A stretch of DNA of 31,922 nucleotides from a virus: positions 1 to 31,922 of IMG/VR virus record IMGVR_UViG_3300034093_005754; one strand, given 5' to 3'. Made by a program: the position numbers and the translations under genes. The notes under the pieces were generated by a model. That model saw nothing but the letters and a program-made list of their open reading frames with translations, had not been told where the DNA came from and ran no database searches. Below, one piece after another: positions 10,301-16,130 of the stretch. Position 1 is the stretch's first letter; every line of letters starts with the position of its first letter.

Positions 10301-12696
10301 TTAATCTCTTCTCTTGCTTTAACTCCCATCTGCTTAATGGTCGCCGCCATATTTGCGGCTTCATCTAAATTACCAGACTTAGTTAAAGTTTGTAAAGTTG
10401 CAAAACTTTTGTTAAATTGCGCTGCAATATTTCTAGCTGATTCTAGTCCAACCCTTGCTTCAGGGCTTAAATCTGCATCTTTCTCCCTAGTCTTAAAATC
10501 TTTTAAATATTCTTGCCCTTGGGGAAACTGTGCATTTATTCTAGCAAGTCTTTGGTTGTCAGTGTATTTTTCTCTAGCGGTTCTAGTGTCTTTTTTGGGA
10601 TTTTTATTTAAGTCAGTTAATCTAGCTTGTTCTTCTAAAGTTTCCAATACTCTAGTTTGTAAAGTTTTTAATTCGGGATAAAACTTAACAGCTTTTTCTA
10701 ATGTTTTAGCTAGAGATTGTTTAATCTTTGCTCCAGAATCTAAAAATTCAACAATACCTGCTCTCATTTCTTCTAAAAAAGCAGTATACTCATCAAACTC
10801 TGGTTTAATGTCTTTACCTATTTGTCTCGCGTTTGGTAAATTTCCCATCATGGAAGAAAAGTCATATTCTCCTCTTCTCCATTCTGGTTTTTGAGGAACT
10901 GCAAAAGTATAACCCTCCGCGCCGTTAAATCCTGCTTTTTCAATTTGCCTTAAGGTTGAGCCGTCACCCAATACAGCTTTAAGAGTTCTAACTAAACTGT
11001 CTTTCTCATCTAATTGAGATTTAAAAAAATGTAAATTAGGCTCACTCTTTATCCCTTTAGATAAAGACGGACTTACGGGATCTATCGCGTCTCCCAAAAA
11101 CGACTGTATTTGTTCATTTACCATAGGCTTGGTTAGGAAGGGAAGTAATGCGTGACCCTTCCCCGCTCCTGGTATAAGAGACATTAATGGGGACTCCTCC
11201 ATAAGTCCCGGCATACCATAAGACATCACCTTGAGAGTTGCCTTATACACTGGATGTTCTTTGTCCGCTACATTTTTACCGCCAAACATAACAACGTTTA
11301 AAGGATCGAACTCTCCAACTAAGGATTGGTAATTTTTCTGACTAGCCGTAGTCATTAAATTATTTACTGGTGCTGTCAATCCCAATCCCTTTACGTTCGT
11401 TATTCCTGCCCTTTCTAGGATTGCGATCGCTTCCTCGACTATGTAAGACCCACCACTTGTCCCCGCTAACTGAATGGGTTTGTCTGGATATTTTTTTCGG
11501 TAAGCCATAGCTTCAGCGGCCATCTTTACCGAATCCGGGTTATATCCTTTCTCCAAGTTAGTATGTAAAAGCATATCAAACGGCATAGGCTCAGATGCAG
11601 GTCTTTCAACTCCGTCCGCGCCAACCACCGTGCCACTACTTAGATCTGCCCTAAACTGATAAATCTGCCCTAAATTATTTTTATCATTTGAATAAGGGTT
11701 AGTAACGGGAACAGAATAAGACCCCGGCAAAATCCTTTTGACTAAGTTCTCTGCAAAAAAAGTATTTCGCCCACCCTTCTGGAAGTCAATACCTCCAGTA
11801 ATTAAAGAAATTGATTTAGCTTTTTTTATATCTTCGTTGTCAGCGACATTTACATTTTCTGACATTTTTGCAGCATCTTGCGCGGATTGAGCGAGTAATA
11901 CTCTTTTTCTAATTCTTAAGGGTTGTGCGCCAACTTTAAGAACTTGTCCTGCTGCGGTATATGCAATTTCTTGAATTTCGTCAACTATAGGCTGAAACGC
12001 TGCTTTAAATTTCTCTTGCGCCTGAGTTTGATTTTTAAATACGAACGCATCTTCCAGTGCACTAACAATATCGTCTTCAAATTTTTGAATACTTTCTGGC
12101 GTAACCTTAGATAAAGGTTTCGACACTGCGCGGGTAAAAGACTGAGTAGCTCCAGCGACATCTAATCCTAAGTTTTTCTTAAACCCAGACATTAAATTTT
12201 TACCAATCGTTCTACCAAACTCCTCAGTAAGTCCTGTTCCTAAAGACCGACCTAAACTTAATTTAGCCGAATCCATTACGGCTTTTTCTACTGATTTTAA
12301 TTGTCCGACTATTTCTCTAGAATTGTTATTATTATTAATTACTAAATTGGCTTTTTCTTTATTTACTTCTACATCTACTCTCACTCTAGCTCTGCCGTTA
12401 CTACCTTTGGTTAGCGATGCTAATTCCTTATTTAAGTTAGTTAATTCCCCGTCATCAACAAAAACTTTTAAAGGATTGTTTTTAAAATAAGTTTGTGTTT
12501 GCTTAAAGTGAGTTACCTTTAAGTCAAAATGTTTATTAAGGTTTTTTAGCGAGTCATCATTAACGCCTATGGTTAAATTAAGATCTTTCTCTAGAAATTG
12601 AGCTTGTTTAATAGCCTCGACCCTAGCCTTTTTTATATCTTCCATTAGCTTGGAGTAATCACCAACTAACTCAACAACTAATTGTGGTAATTCCAT
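1399..12696 (-). CDS. giant tape measure protein with M23, amidase and SLT domains
   Basis: A 3765-aa tail tape measure that sets tail length and helps DNA entry. The core lies at about residues 1430-1600 (ANFENLERRI to the QELRQQLAEAIPNASQIA region), with long coiled-coil stretches after it and SPS-K/R glycine motifs near 890 and 1258. Three peptidoglycan-cleaving domains follow one another. M23 endopeptidase spans about 2355-2480 (HNGVD H2378/D2382, HLH H2463/H2465). An amidase_3-like domain spans about 2525-2730 (probable zinc ligands H2531, E2558, H2617). A lytic transglycosylase spans about 2750-2860 (E2777 in YETGG, GLIQFMPATA). Near the N-terminus, residues about 295-480 look like an alpha/beta hydrolase with nucleophile elbow GTSGG (S414). 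Residues about 950-1145 are a globular module I cannot assign. It starts 5 nt after the GT reading frame ends. Lambda's tape measure is 853 aa, so this is very large. Confidence 0.93.
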   Translation of the reverse strand: MELPQLVVELVGDYSKLMEDIKKARVEAIKQAQFLEKDLNLTIGVNDDSLKNLNKHFDLKVTHFKQTQTYFKNNPLKVFVDDGELTNLNKELASLTKGSNGRARVRVDVEVNKEKANLVINNNNNSREIVGQLKSVEKAVMDSAKLSLGRSLGTGLTEEFGRTIGKNLMSGFKKNLGLDVAGATQSFTRAVSKPLSKVTPESIQKFEDDIVSALEDAFVFKNQTQAQEKFKAAFQPIVDEIQEIAYTAAGQVLKVGAQPLRIRKRVLLAQSAQDAAKMSENVNVADNEDIKKAKSISLITGGIDFQKGGRNTFFAENLVKRILPGSYSVPVTNPYSNDKNNLGQIYQFRADLSSGTVVGADGVERPASEPMPFDMLLHTNLEKGYNPDSVKMAAEAMAYRKKYPDKPIQLAGTSGGSYIVEEAIAILERAGITNVKGLGLTAPVNNLMTTASQKNYQSLVGEFDPLNVVMFGGKNVADKEHPVYKATLKVMSYGMPGLMEESPLMSLIPGAGKGHALLPFLTKPMVNEQIQSFLGDAIDPVSPSLSKGIKSEPNLHFFKSQLDEKDSLVRTLKAVLGDGSTLRQIEKAGFNGAEGYTFAVPQKPEWRRGEYDFSSMMGNLPNARQIGKDIKPEFDEYTAFLEEMRAGIVEFLDSGAKIKQSLAKTLEKAVKFYPELKTLQTRVLETLEEQARLTDLNKNPKKDTRTAREKYTDNQRLARINAQFPQGQEYLKDFKTREKDADLSPEARVGLESARNIAAQFNKSFATLQTLTKSGNLDEAANMAATIKQMGVKAREEIKLITKTLGENNNVGSTRLGSQLGQTLSQISSVQNKTDRIVNVNKLNLPSVGENVGKGMTEGLENSIGDLRTAAEKLADIVPDVVTEKLKMQSPSKVMEGYGENTGDGYGIGLENSLDKVKEIAKSGIDDVAKTFDFVNQDPKLNGGEELTNSLRDWYLSHRTSFDPSKLNNILGSGLMGRPSSNRAARELELFGRSGTLYSALRHKEYGADHTKNEAYGAIEFLIDPSRIANKTTWLQRDSNLDRHQSIEELKEDYEGRGSQFRQLSSVSPKANLMRNYEENSGYVEAQTHVPVLPSDISAIRIGSSQISSDQLFKKYGDSLLAFIRTALSKNIKVIGDFNPEFLKAAESAGININKGLSEGIRKSANKPVEAIGEVAHKTVKATEGYPAPIQQVGKKPPLSEAQQAMVDEFNKQLAALQGTGKNVGGGLSEGINNSLKNVKSSSEKLANTVIDTVEEKLEIKSPSRWGIRIGKYVGEGFTKGLGFLEDSSIIGIFIELMNDIKSAVEDGDITSTAENFKNKLSRGFSKGLGSIPGFKEAKERFKGYLDFLKEIANPNVSAALGEGLANGIVAAKELFVDFLKMPEKIKEGFIQAKVAFDSFVEGMSKVQKFGEMMDFVKSSIGNVVKVLALLAVGKIILDLAPASIEVAANFENLERRIKFTSGSISEGAKNIAFLRSEAKRLNVDLSQTLESGSKFFQATKDTPIEGYQSRQIVSAVTQASAVYGLDLDKQQRTFTALEQMSGKTVVSQEELRQQLAEAIPNASQIAANAYGTTTQSMNQLLATGRVLAEDFLPKFAQQLKAQTSSGVGDAVNSSVAITNKFNNSLIELQESIGKTLLPFRNFSLSVFASGIDLVTKNFQLLKSVLLITLIKLGSPVWLMFATYLKGISSSAGGAKGALLGMGQSIATLAAQMFVLSMAMKAIDEIMMNFKDNSGAIGEQTRNVTQSINEQRKLLNPSSKVSRDDFSALRERFTLNPFDNDTKKLKKQMEDSAKQTTIGQQNTFDILKDSNSPAIQDAIQEIQAIDKSLDDIKMKRRAVIANNPGDIQQLRELQEQEKELSQRREKPLELFGGTKANLDKQVETLKTYLEYWEELKKNPKLYQSEIEQINQIIKVTKQDLATVIQEQDKMTKAIKNSLTEMQKFAIEIRNLEAKFNDLRQYRDTALSLEKTNLFNLGSSGDVLPGQLEYTNNLKTQATLTGKIADNLKQIQEMSAQLEVNDLDGVLNALNLNKGSGIDTLKAAQERSIDGSKEKEILSGFIKVKEMQIQTVDMQQQIAEQKYNLIQSLYQQTKQVTDYYRAAVRESQAVGIEFEKAQKTLENPKVQNKLREALIGAGDNIYTQFIEGIINVISQTTEIEKQRLEARKQRIDYQNNVQDIQLQAIELQRSLPGKIISIDSSIADNFNLSLKNVNRTVDEINKNINNLSNSVVDATKKAEDSIKDLSKTSNSWIEGLGTKFADLVKSFENGFDRVGTAIADMGIKTSNWLASLATGQGLLQNLAGGVQSAVSTVFGEKAGQQLEQGAKEFVSNPLGAVKKFYGLDNLQTVNQTLLRPTPGRVTSKYGMRTDPLDGTRKMHNGVDFEDATGTPIKAPLTGTVITSKGGWNGGAGNMVEVETITAEGKKVVNRFFHLSELLKKVGDVVQQGNVIGKVGSTGRGTGSHLHWEVTINGQRINPTTQLGKTFKVPGIKLDTTKKVVDTTQDNKMLNRVADWPMPQQQPTKSIILTPGHRLDIKTGTGGTNQTGSLNYKGENRTIESIGTEQAVKVFERVFAQKGFKLIQPPPLPSARGDQARKDYQTELAKLEKSKNAYALELHFDDPKGGKPGVIPGGKYDPSGKYLNPMDVGLANKFGAFSYFWGVGGKDVRKNPDERLGAIDKGISILELDRLNSTLTTLIEEGVKTGDFSAYEKAITPYALKAAEGLISVIEPIAKQRQSVPLVPGLDPRIDTKFLQSVSEIAQSVGANPEDLLKTMLYETGGTLSPSARNKRTNATGLIQFMPATARGLGTNIDALSQMSPQEQLVFVQKYLKQNSRGQKLDSFRKVLSTVFAGNPNASLGVGDGDITLGNYLPKAENRYGNTARQLVQIVMQGGSIQPNQMQEAVTQASRLKLNTAAQQYQTNQTNSNLNPEQIRENELKQRLEAYRLIMSSQKTAIGDISSTKDSTLGTRITVLKGLSPTMSNADMFSLQFNELRRKLEKDVELLEQIVRETDGAIAQKPDLQAAFNLAMKRFPNDPRLAAAAIQTNDLSFKATAFKNAEAKNSLKFLESNIDSILKASMKDFDKKEFFRLSEQDISQQSKVIEQLQQQLQLVQKLEEIDPLNPLVLKIPSLQRNISLLELTRDQYQQLLDLQRRYYDGGGKGGNMSEAAFQKEFKAILNVNSVKREGVDLNFNYADTVKRIKQANDELTKSQTIQASQMKSLQLDNERFAIDNKDGMVSLVSLTNELTIKTNELTNAYKKQLLEIQGNTLLSPQEKLIERLKAFRNYGKEKSNLDAENSYQTKLAPITNRGIELGRMEKLNSSGSAISSEIIRGRGLFGVRDKELQKAQLLSQIKMDFEKEKNEIAKLGLSSNYSAEEISVLSENLLKLNELKLDNVAKEFNMFTEAISGIKGDFDNILKGFFMNDSVNKNAGDLQDINKSLDEIAKKRRDIIMNTSGNIQEVRNAYQNSGNNKQLKELDRAQRDLEKKKTELSKRSIVDAFSEIAKSILSNLAAVASKELSNQLFGKLTEIIFGNKVKDVGAIALNNAGANLSVSATMLQQAALDLQNIMGAGSKDGGVLDSIFGAFGESSFGILEGSSAIPFSSSGAFDFSDGFSLGGLDGGLDFGSATLPSFAKGGMVGDLLNKERAISGFNPRLIIANEGERVLTPKETKLWNQLNSSNKLESFSSGGMIGEGLGNINNVGRSGDTINITPNVNINNSEGGNGNINKALFEKALEAKIQETIKQERRPGGSLNRGGLYDR

Positions 12697-12701
12697 ATAA
12701 T

Positions 12702-13924
12702 TTACTCTTCTAATAATAAACTGATTGAGGCTAGAACTTGAGGACTAACTAAACTATTCTCAAAGGCAAACTTAATACAAGATTTTGTTTCTTCACTAAT
12801 GCCCGCCTTGTCGGTTTTAACTTCATTCTTGAACGGTAAAAAATCAGTCCACGAAATATTTTTACCGCCCAAGAACCCATAAACCACTTCCGCCAACCTT
12901 GCTGTTGCAAAGCTTTTTTCGTTAGACTTGACCCTATCAATTTTTTCCAGTCTTGATAGGGTGTCTAAAATTACAAAAGGCGGAAGTTGGAGGAAATTTA
13001 CCCAACTACTAAATCTACTGTCTTGGATTCCGTGCTTTTGGATCTGGAGGTAGATGGTGTACCAGTCAATGTCGTCTCCGCTTCCACTTCCGTATTCATC
13101 TTCTTCACTTCCTCCAGCGGAGTTAGAGCTTTTTTTTCACCTTCAGGATCTTCTATAATATTGAGGCTTTCGGATTGGTAAAACTCAAAGACGGCTTGGA
13201 TTAATTCTTGGGGAAGTCCTGCAATGTCAGCAAAGCTTAAATTCTCGCAACCTAGGACATACTGGCGGTCAAAATTATCGTACAAGAATCCAAGTTCTCC
13301 GTCTTTAATTTTTCCGGGAGATTTCTCAATCACTACGTCCTGGACTTCAGAATCGTGATTTCCTTTAACTACCAGAATTACATCACCGAATTTAATATTT
13401 GTCCCATCAGGAAGAGGGTATCCTAACTCTTCGATCTTAATTTTTTCACTATTTATTAAGACACTTTCTAGTAGTTCTACATGATAAGCGAGTCGTCCTG
13501 GAACAAATACGGGTTCGGGATTACCTTCGACGTAAAAACCTCCCATGATGGTTTTGGCGACAAAATTCCAAATTTCTAAAGTTGGAACTTCATTCTTGTT
13601 TAATTCGCCTAATTCTTCTTCGTACTCACTTAATACTGTATCTTGATCACTGGGAAAAACTCTAGTCCCGTCAACTTCCTTACCAAAAATGTATTCCGAA
13701 GCTTCTTCCCTGCTTATACCTTTATCCTTAGCAATACCTTTAATTACGGCATTAATTACGCCAGTAACTTGTTTTTTAGTAGCCGAATATTTTTTAACTT
13801 GTAACAACTCACCGGCTTTTACATAGCCCAATCTTTGCAAATACAAATAGCCGTGATTTTCTGTACCGACAGCGACGATTTCTGCCTTTTTTTTCTTGGA
13901 ATTGGAAGGTTTTACTTTTAGCAC
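12702..13924 (-). CDS. tail assembly chaperone, GT-like -1 frameshift product
   Basis: Predicted 407-aa protein: residues 1-265 from the zero frame (GTG at 13924), then a -1 slip at A AAA AAA (13136-13130), then 142 residues read from 13130 to the stop at 12702. The -1 frame is closed by TGA just upstream of the slippery run and open from there on. It contains no ATG, GTG or TTG before 12896, so it has no good start of its own. The extension begins with a Ser/Gly/acidic linker, then a folded part with WYTIYLQIQKHGI, FATARLAEVVYGFLGGK and WTDFLPF. A WxxFLPF-type motif is typical of the T half of lambda GT-like chaperones. In long-tailed phages G and GT bind the tape measure during tail assembly. 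The tape measure gene starts 5 nt downstream, as expected. Confidence 0.8.
12931..12962 (-). other. 10-bp stem-loop in the T extension
   Basis: ACCCTATCAA (12931-12940) and its perfect complement (12953-12962) flank a 12-nt loop. On the minus-strand mRNA it lies about 36 nt after the zero-frame stop at 12998 and about 170 nt after the slippery site. That is too far for a classic frameshift stimulator, but it sits within the -1 coding extension. Confidence 0.4.
12998..13924 (-). CDS. tail assembly chaperone, G-like zero-frame product
   Basis: A 308-aa protein starting with GTG at 13924, overlapping the end of the preceding gene by 7 bp. It is the unshifted product of the chaperone locus. The N-terminus is lysine-rich (residues 4-14). 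Next comes a region reading LYLQRLGYVKAGELLQVKKY, like the start of cyanophage tail chaperones, then acidic and mixed alpha/beta sequence. After the slip site (residue 265) the zero frame encodes a low-complexity Thr/Ser/Glu/Lys tail ending in VDLVVG. That is what one expects of a non-essential tail on G. Lambda G is 140 aa, so this G is over twice as long. Identification rests on position (between tail tube and tape measure) and on the frameshift, more than on clear similarity. Confidence 0.75.
   Translation of the reverse strand: MLKVKPSNSKKKKAEIVAVGTENHGYLYLQRLGYVKAGELLQVKKYSATKKQVTGVINAVIKGIAKDKGISREEASEYIFGKEVDGTRVFPSDQDTVLSEYEEELGELNKNEVPTLEIWNFVAKTIMGGFYVEGNPEPVFVPGRLAYHVELLESVLINSEKIKIEELGYPLPDGTNIKFGDVILVVKGNHDSEVQDVVIEKSPGKIKDGELGFLYDNFDRQYVLGCENLSFADIAGLPQELIQAVFEFYQSESLNIIEDPEGEKKALTPLEEVKKMNTEVEAETTLTGTPSTSRSKSTESKTVDLVVG
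13130..13136 (-). promoter_or_regulatory. -1 ribosomal frameshift slippery heptamer A AAA AAA
   Basis: A run of eight A on the minus strand (13137-13130) is read in the zero frame as GAA AAA AAA GCT, so the heptamer A AAA AAA is in exact X XXY YYZ phase. An SD-like AAGGTG lies directly upstream, and a small CTCC/GGAG stem about 8 nt downstream. A -1 slip opens 142 codons with a recognisable chaperone T half. Confidence 0.8.
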
Positions 13925-14148
13925 AATTCTATCTCCAGGTTTGTGTTAATTATGGTTGTGTTGTTGTCTTTAACTTCTGGGGGAATTTTTATCTTAAATT
14001 CTTCCCCCGTTTCTGAGAATAATGAAAGTTCTCCAGATAATCCGCCCCTAAAAAACGCCGCGCCACATAAAATTTTTGTCTCGCTAGAATTAAGTCGGCA
14101 GTTAAATAACGCAACAATGTTTTTAGATATATCTGCAAGGACTTTCAT
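13918..14148 (-). CDS. hypothetical 76-aa protein of the tail module
   Basis: A 76-aa protein between the tail tube gene and the chaperone gene, with tight spacing (18 bp after the tube stop, 7-bp overlap with the chaperone start). It contains a predicted helix at the start (MKVLADISKNIVALF), a Cys in the CRLNSSETK stretch, a G-rich turn (FRGGLSGEL), and beta-like C-terminal sequence FKIKIPPEV. No family is recognised. In transcription order it lies where some phages carry small tail or chaperone-related proteins. Its embedding in the tail operon supports a virion-assembly role, but there is no direct motif for one. Confidence 0.65.
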   Translation of the reverse strand: MKVLADISKNIVALFNCRLNSSETKILCGAAFFRGGLSGELSLFSETGEEFKIKIPPEVKDNNTTIINTNLEIELC

Positions 14149-14166
14149 TTAAAATTAGTATCCTGA

Positions 14167-14880
14167 TTATGAGTAAGGGTCGACCCAAGTAAAGGAAGTC
14201 CCTTGCAAGTGAGCGGTAAAGGAATACTTTTTAACTTCGTTGTAACTACCGGGCTGGCTGTAGTCCGTAATTAAAATAGCCGCTTCAATAATTTCGCCGT
14301 CTGGATAGACAGCGTAGAAATACAATTCGCGTCCAAAATAGCCGCCATCTCTTTGGGTTTGCTTAATAAGCTGTAGCGCAGGATCTCCGCCAACTGGGGA
14401 ATCGTAATGGTTTTCTACGCCAGAGAATTGGATGGTTCTATCGCTACGGATGGCCTTTTTCTCAGTTCCAGTGCCACTTAAAGTATTGGTTGTGTCCACT
14501 GTGGTTGTTTGAGCGGCCAAGGGGAACTCTTGAATCCCGTACATGGGGAGCAAATCATCAACAATCCTTGCTGTACTTCCGGTAGCGATCGCGTATTTTG
14601 AACTAAAGATGGGAATGTTAGTCGCTGTAGTCGCTACGGTCACATCTTCCGAAATGAGGACATAAGTTCGCGCTTTATCCCCATCCTTGAAGAAGGATAG
14701 TGCCATACCTGCTTTTAAGTCTGTCGCTACAGAAGCAGTACAAGTAATTACAGTCGCGCCAACAGCGACGGCTACTGTAGACGTAAGAGTTCTTGCGACT
14801 ACAGTTCTTGTGCCTTTGGGCAATAGTAAGATTCCTGCACTAAAACCCTCTAAAGATGTAGTGTTGTAAGCTAAAGGCAT
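14167..14880 (-). CDS. major tail tube protein
   Basis: A 237-aa protein rich in Thr, Ala, Val and Gly, with extended beta content and few Lys or Arg at the N-terminus. Its C-terminal part (GRELYFYAVYPDGEIIEAA, then a turn, then YSFTAHLQG and a short end) follows the pattern of siphovirus tail tube subunits, in which a conserved strand reading YSFT.. closes the tube beta-sandwich. A good Shine-Dalgarno (AAAGGA) precedes the ATG. It stands between the tail terminator-like gene and the chaperone/tape measure genes, the expected place of gpV-like proteins. It would polymerise around the tape measure to form the tail tube. No sheath gene lies next to it, which argues against a contractile tail. 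Confidence 0.78.
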   Translation of the reverse strand: MPLAYNTTSLEGFSAGILLLPKGTRTVVARTLTSTVAVAVGATVITCTASVATDLKAGMALSFFKDGDKARTYVLISEDVTVATTATNIPIFSSKYAIATGSTARIVDDLLPMYGIQEFPLAAQTTTVDTTNTLSGTGTEKKAIRSDRTIQFSGVENHYDSPVGGDPALQLIKQTQRDGGYFGRELYFYAVYPDGEIIEAAILITDYSQPGSYNEVKKYSFTAHLQGTSFTWVDPYS

Positions 14881-14903
14881 AGTTATTTTTTCCTTTAAAA
14901 AAA

Positions 14904-15278
14904 TTAAATCATCACCCTGTCGGCAATATAAATTCTTGCCTGTTCAATCACCTTTTCATCTGCCGGGGTATTCGTAAATCTTGAAGTTACATAAGCCCTC
15001 CTAATCCTCTCTACCGCTAAACTTAAATTAGGCGTTGCTGCCCAATTTTTAAGGGTGATTTCCCAAAGTCTAGGGTGATATTTCATCCCAGCAGAAGATG
15101 AGCGAGGATCGCCAGATGGGATGTGGTTAATCAAAATCTCTAATCCGTTACTACTAGATGGCGGATTTACTCCGCTACCGGATACCCAAATACTAGGAAT
15201 AGGAACTCCGCCTTTATATGTCCCCACAAGTCCTGTGAGCAAATTTAAAAGTTCCGTCCTTAGTTCTTTTGAGGTCAT
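14904..15278 (-). CDS. tail terminator-like protein (gpU position)
   Basis: A 124-aa protein beginning with an amphipathic helix (SKELRTELLNLLTGLVG). A beta core follows (IPSIWVSGSG, LEILINHIPSG, RLWEITLKNW), then a helix (LSLAVERIRRAYV) and a final strand EQARIYIADRVMI. This alpha-beta-beta-helix-beta order fits tail terminator/completion proteins that cap the tail tube. It starts 2 bp after the stop of the gp10-like gene and lies just upstream of the tail tube, as in many siphovirus genomes. Similarity is structural and positional rather than by a diagnostic motif, so a neighbouring neck-protein role is possible. Confidence 0.6.
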   Translation of the reverse strand: MTSKELRTELLNLLTGLVGTYKGGVPIPSIWVSGSGVNPPSSSNGLEILINHIPSGDPRSSSAGMKYHPRLWEITLKNWAATPNLSLAVERIRRAYVTSRFTNTPADEKVIEQARIYIADRVMI

Positions 15279-15280
15279 TT

Positions 15281-15697
15281 TTATCTAACGGTAAGGGAGT
15301 AAGAGTTAATTAAGCCGCCTAAATCTACGATATCTCGTGGACTTCCCACCAAGTCACCACTTTTACGAAGGGTGTATCGTGGCCAGTTCCAAATGGGACT
15401 TTTTATGGAATCTTGCATCTCGTTGCCGAAATTACTACTAAGTTCAAAAAAAGAGTTTTTAATCGCATCCCCTAATCTCTTACTTTTACTAGAGTTAAGA
15501 ATTGTTCTTGAAAATTCTTCCTTAAAATTAAAGCTATCGGCAGTTACCCAAACCCAAGGCCTTGCTGGTGCGGATTCACCACTCTTAAGAGTCCATCCCT
15601 CATGCAGTTTAGCTGCATAATCAACGTCCCACTTAAAAGTCGCTACCTGAGATTTGGGTAAATTTACAAGTTTTTCCCAATCGTTTGTTTTTACCAT
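15281..15697 (-). CDS. HK97 gp10-like neck / tail completion protein
   Basis: A 138-aa protein with hallmarks of the HK97 gp10 family. An early segment DYAAKLHEGW contains the His-Glu-Gly motif. It is followed by ARPWVWV (the family's RPF/RPW element), a helical stretch, and the C-terminal RDIVDLGGLINSYSLTV, which matches the usual 'DTG.L..S' end of the family. These proteins sit at the head-tail neck and help join tail to head. Start ATG at 15697. It ends 2 bp before the next gene's ATG. Confidence 0.72.
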   Translation of the reverse strand: MVKTNDWEKLVNLPKSQVATFKWDVDYAAKLHEGWTLKSGESAPARPWVWVTADSFNFKEEFSRTILNSSKSKRLGDAIKNSFFELSSNFGNEMQDSIKSPIWNWPRYTLRKSGDLVGSPRDIVDLGGLINSYSLTVR

Positions 15698-15724
15698 TAT
15701 ATCACAAGGTATAAAAAATTACAT

Positions 15725-16129
15725 TTAATTTCTCAGGGAAAGGTTTAAATATCCAAAAATAACCTCTCCAAACCTCATAGTTAAAGACGAAAAAATAGGC
15801 TGTACTATGGGTAAGAATTTAAACTTACCTACATATTCTCTATCGCCTAAATCCAAGACAGCGTTAGCCTCAATCTCTAAGTCAAAAACTAGAGGAAGAG
15901 TTGAAGGCATCCAAATATTATTATTGTTTAAAGTTAAAATATTACCATTAAGAAAAATATCAGTAATTTGGATACCTGGCATTTGATAATGAATAGGGTT
16001 TTTGGATTGCGCCACCCTAGCAAAAACTTCTACATTAGTTTTCTCCTCAATGGGGTTGCCGTAATCATCTTCTGTAAAGCTCCCATTACCTGCGAGTAAG
16101 TTAATTTTTAAATTAGGGTTATTTAACAT
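15725..16129 (-). CDS. head-tail connector / head closure protein (putative)
   Basis: A 134-aa beta-rich protein. I chose the ATG at 16129 (MLNNPNLKIN), 1 bp after the upstream gene's stop (TAA-G-ATG), over a longer start at 16177 that would run 47 bp into that gene. Features are an acidic loop (TEDDYGNPIEE), strands VEVFARVAQ and IQITDIFLNGNIL, and repeated hydrophobic strands near the C-terminus ending in GYLNLSLRN. It lies between the adaptor-like and gp10-like genes, the usual place of the head-completion (stopper) protein. No diagnostic motif was seen, so the role is inferred from order. Confidence 0.5.
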   Translation of the reverse strand: MLNNPNLKINLLAGNGSFTEDDYGNPIEEKTNVEVFARVAQSKNPIHYQMPGIQITDIFLNGNILTLNNNNIWMPSTLPLVFDLEIEANAVLDLGDREYVGKFKFLPIVQPIFSSLTMRFGEVIFGYLNLSLRN

Positions 16130-16130
16130 C

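Noticed and set aside
12702-12896. Stand-alone 64-aa gene with a TTG start
   Set aside because: The frame is open far upstream to the slippery run at 13130 and carries chaperone-like sequence before the TTG, so it is the end of the frameshift product.
12749-12940. 63-aa minus-strand ORF in a third frame
   Set aside because: It overlaps the GT extension, has no recognisable content, and has no ribosome site.
13943-14152. Plus-strand 69-aa ORF opposite the 76-aa tail-module gene
   Set aside because: It is antisense to a tightly packed minus-strand operon gene and shows no ribosome site or family pattern.
15696-15704. Extended -10 (TGATATAAT) on the minus strand at the start of the gp10-like gene
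   Set aside because: It overlaps the ATG itself, so RNA would begin inside the gene. No -35 box is evident.
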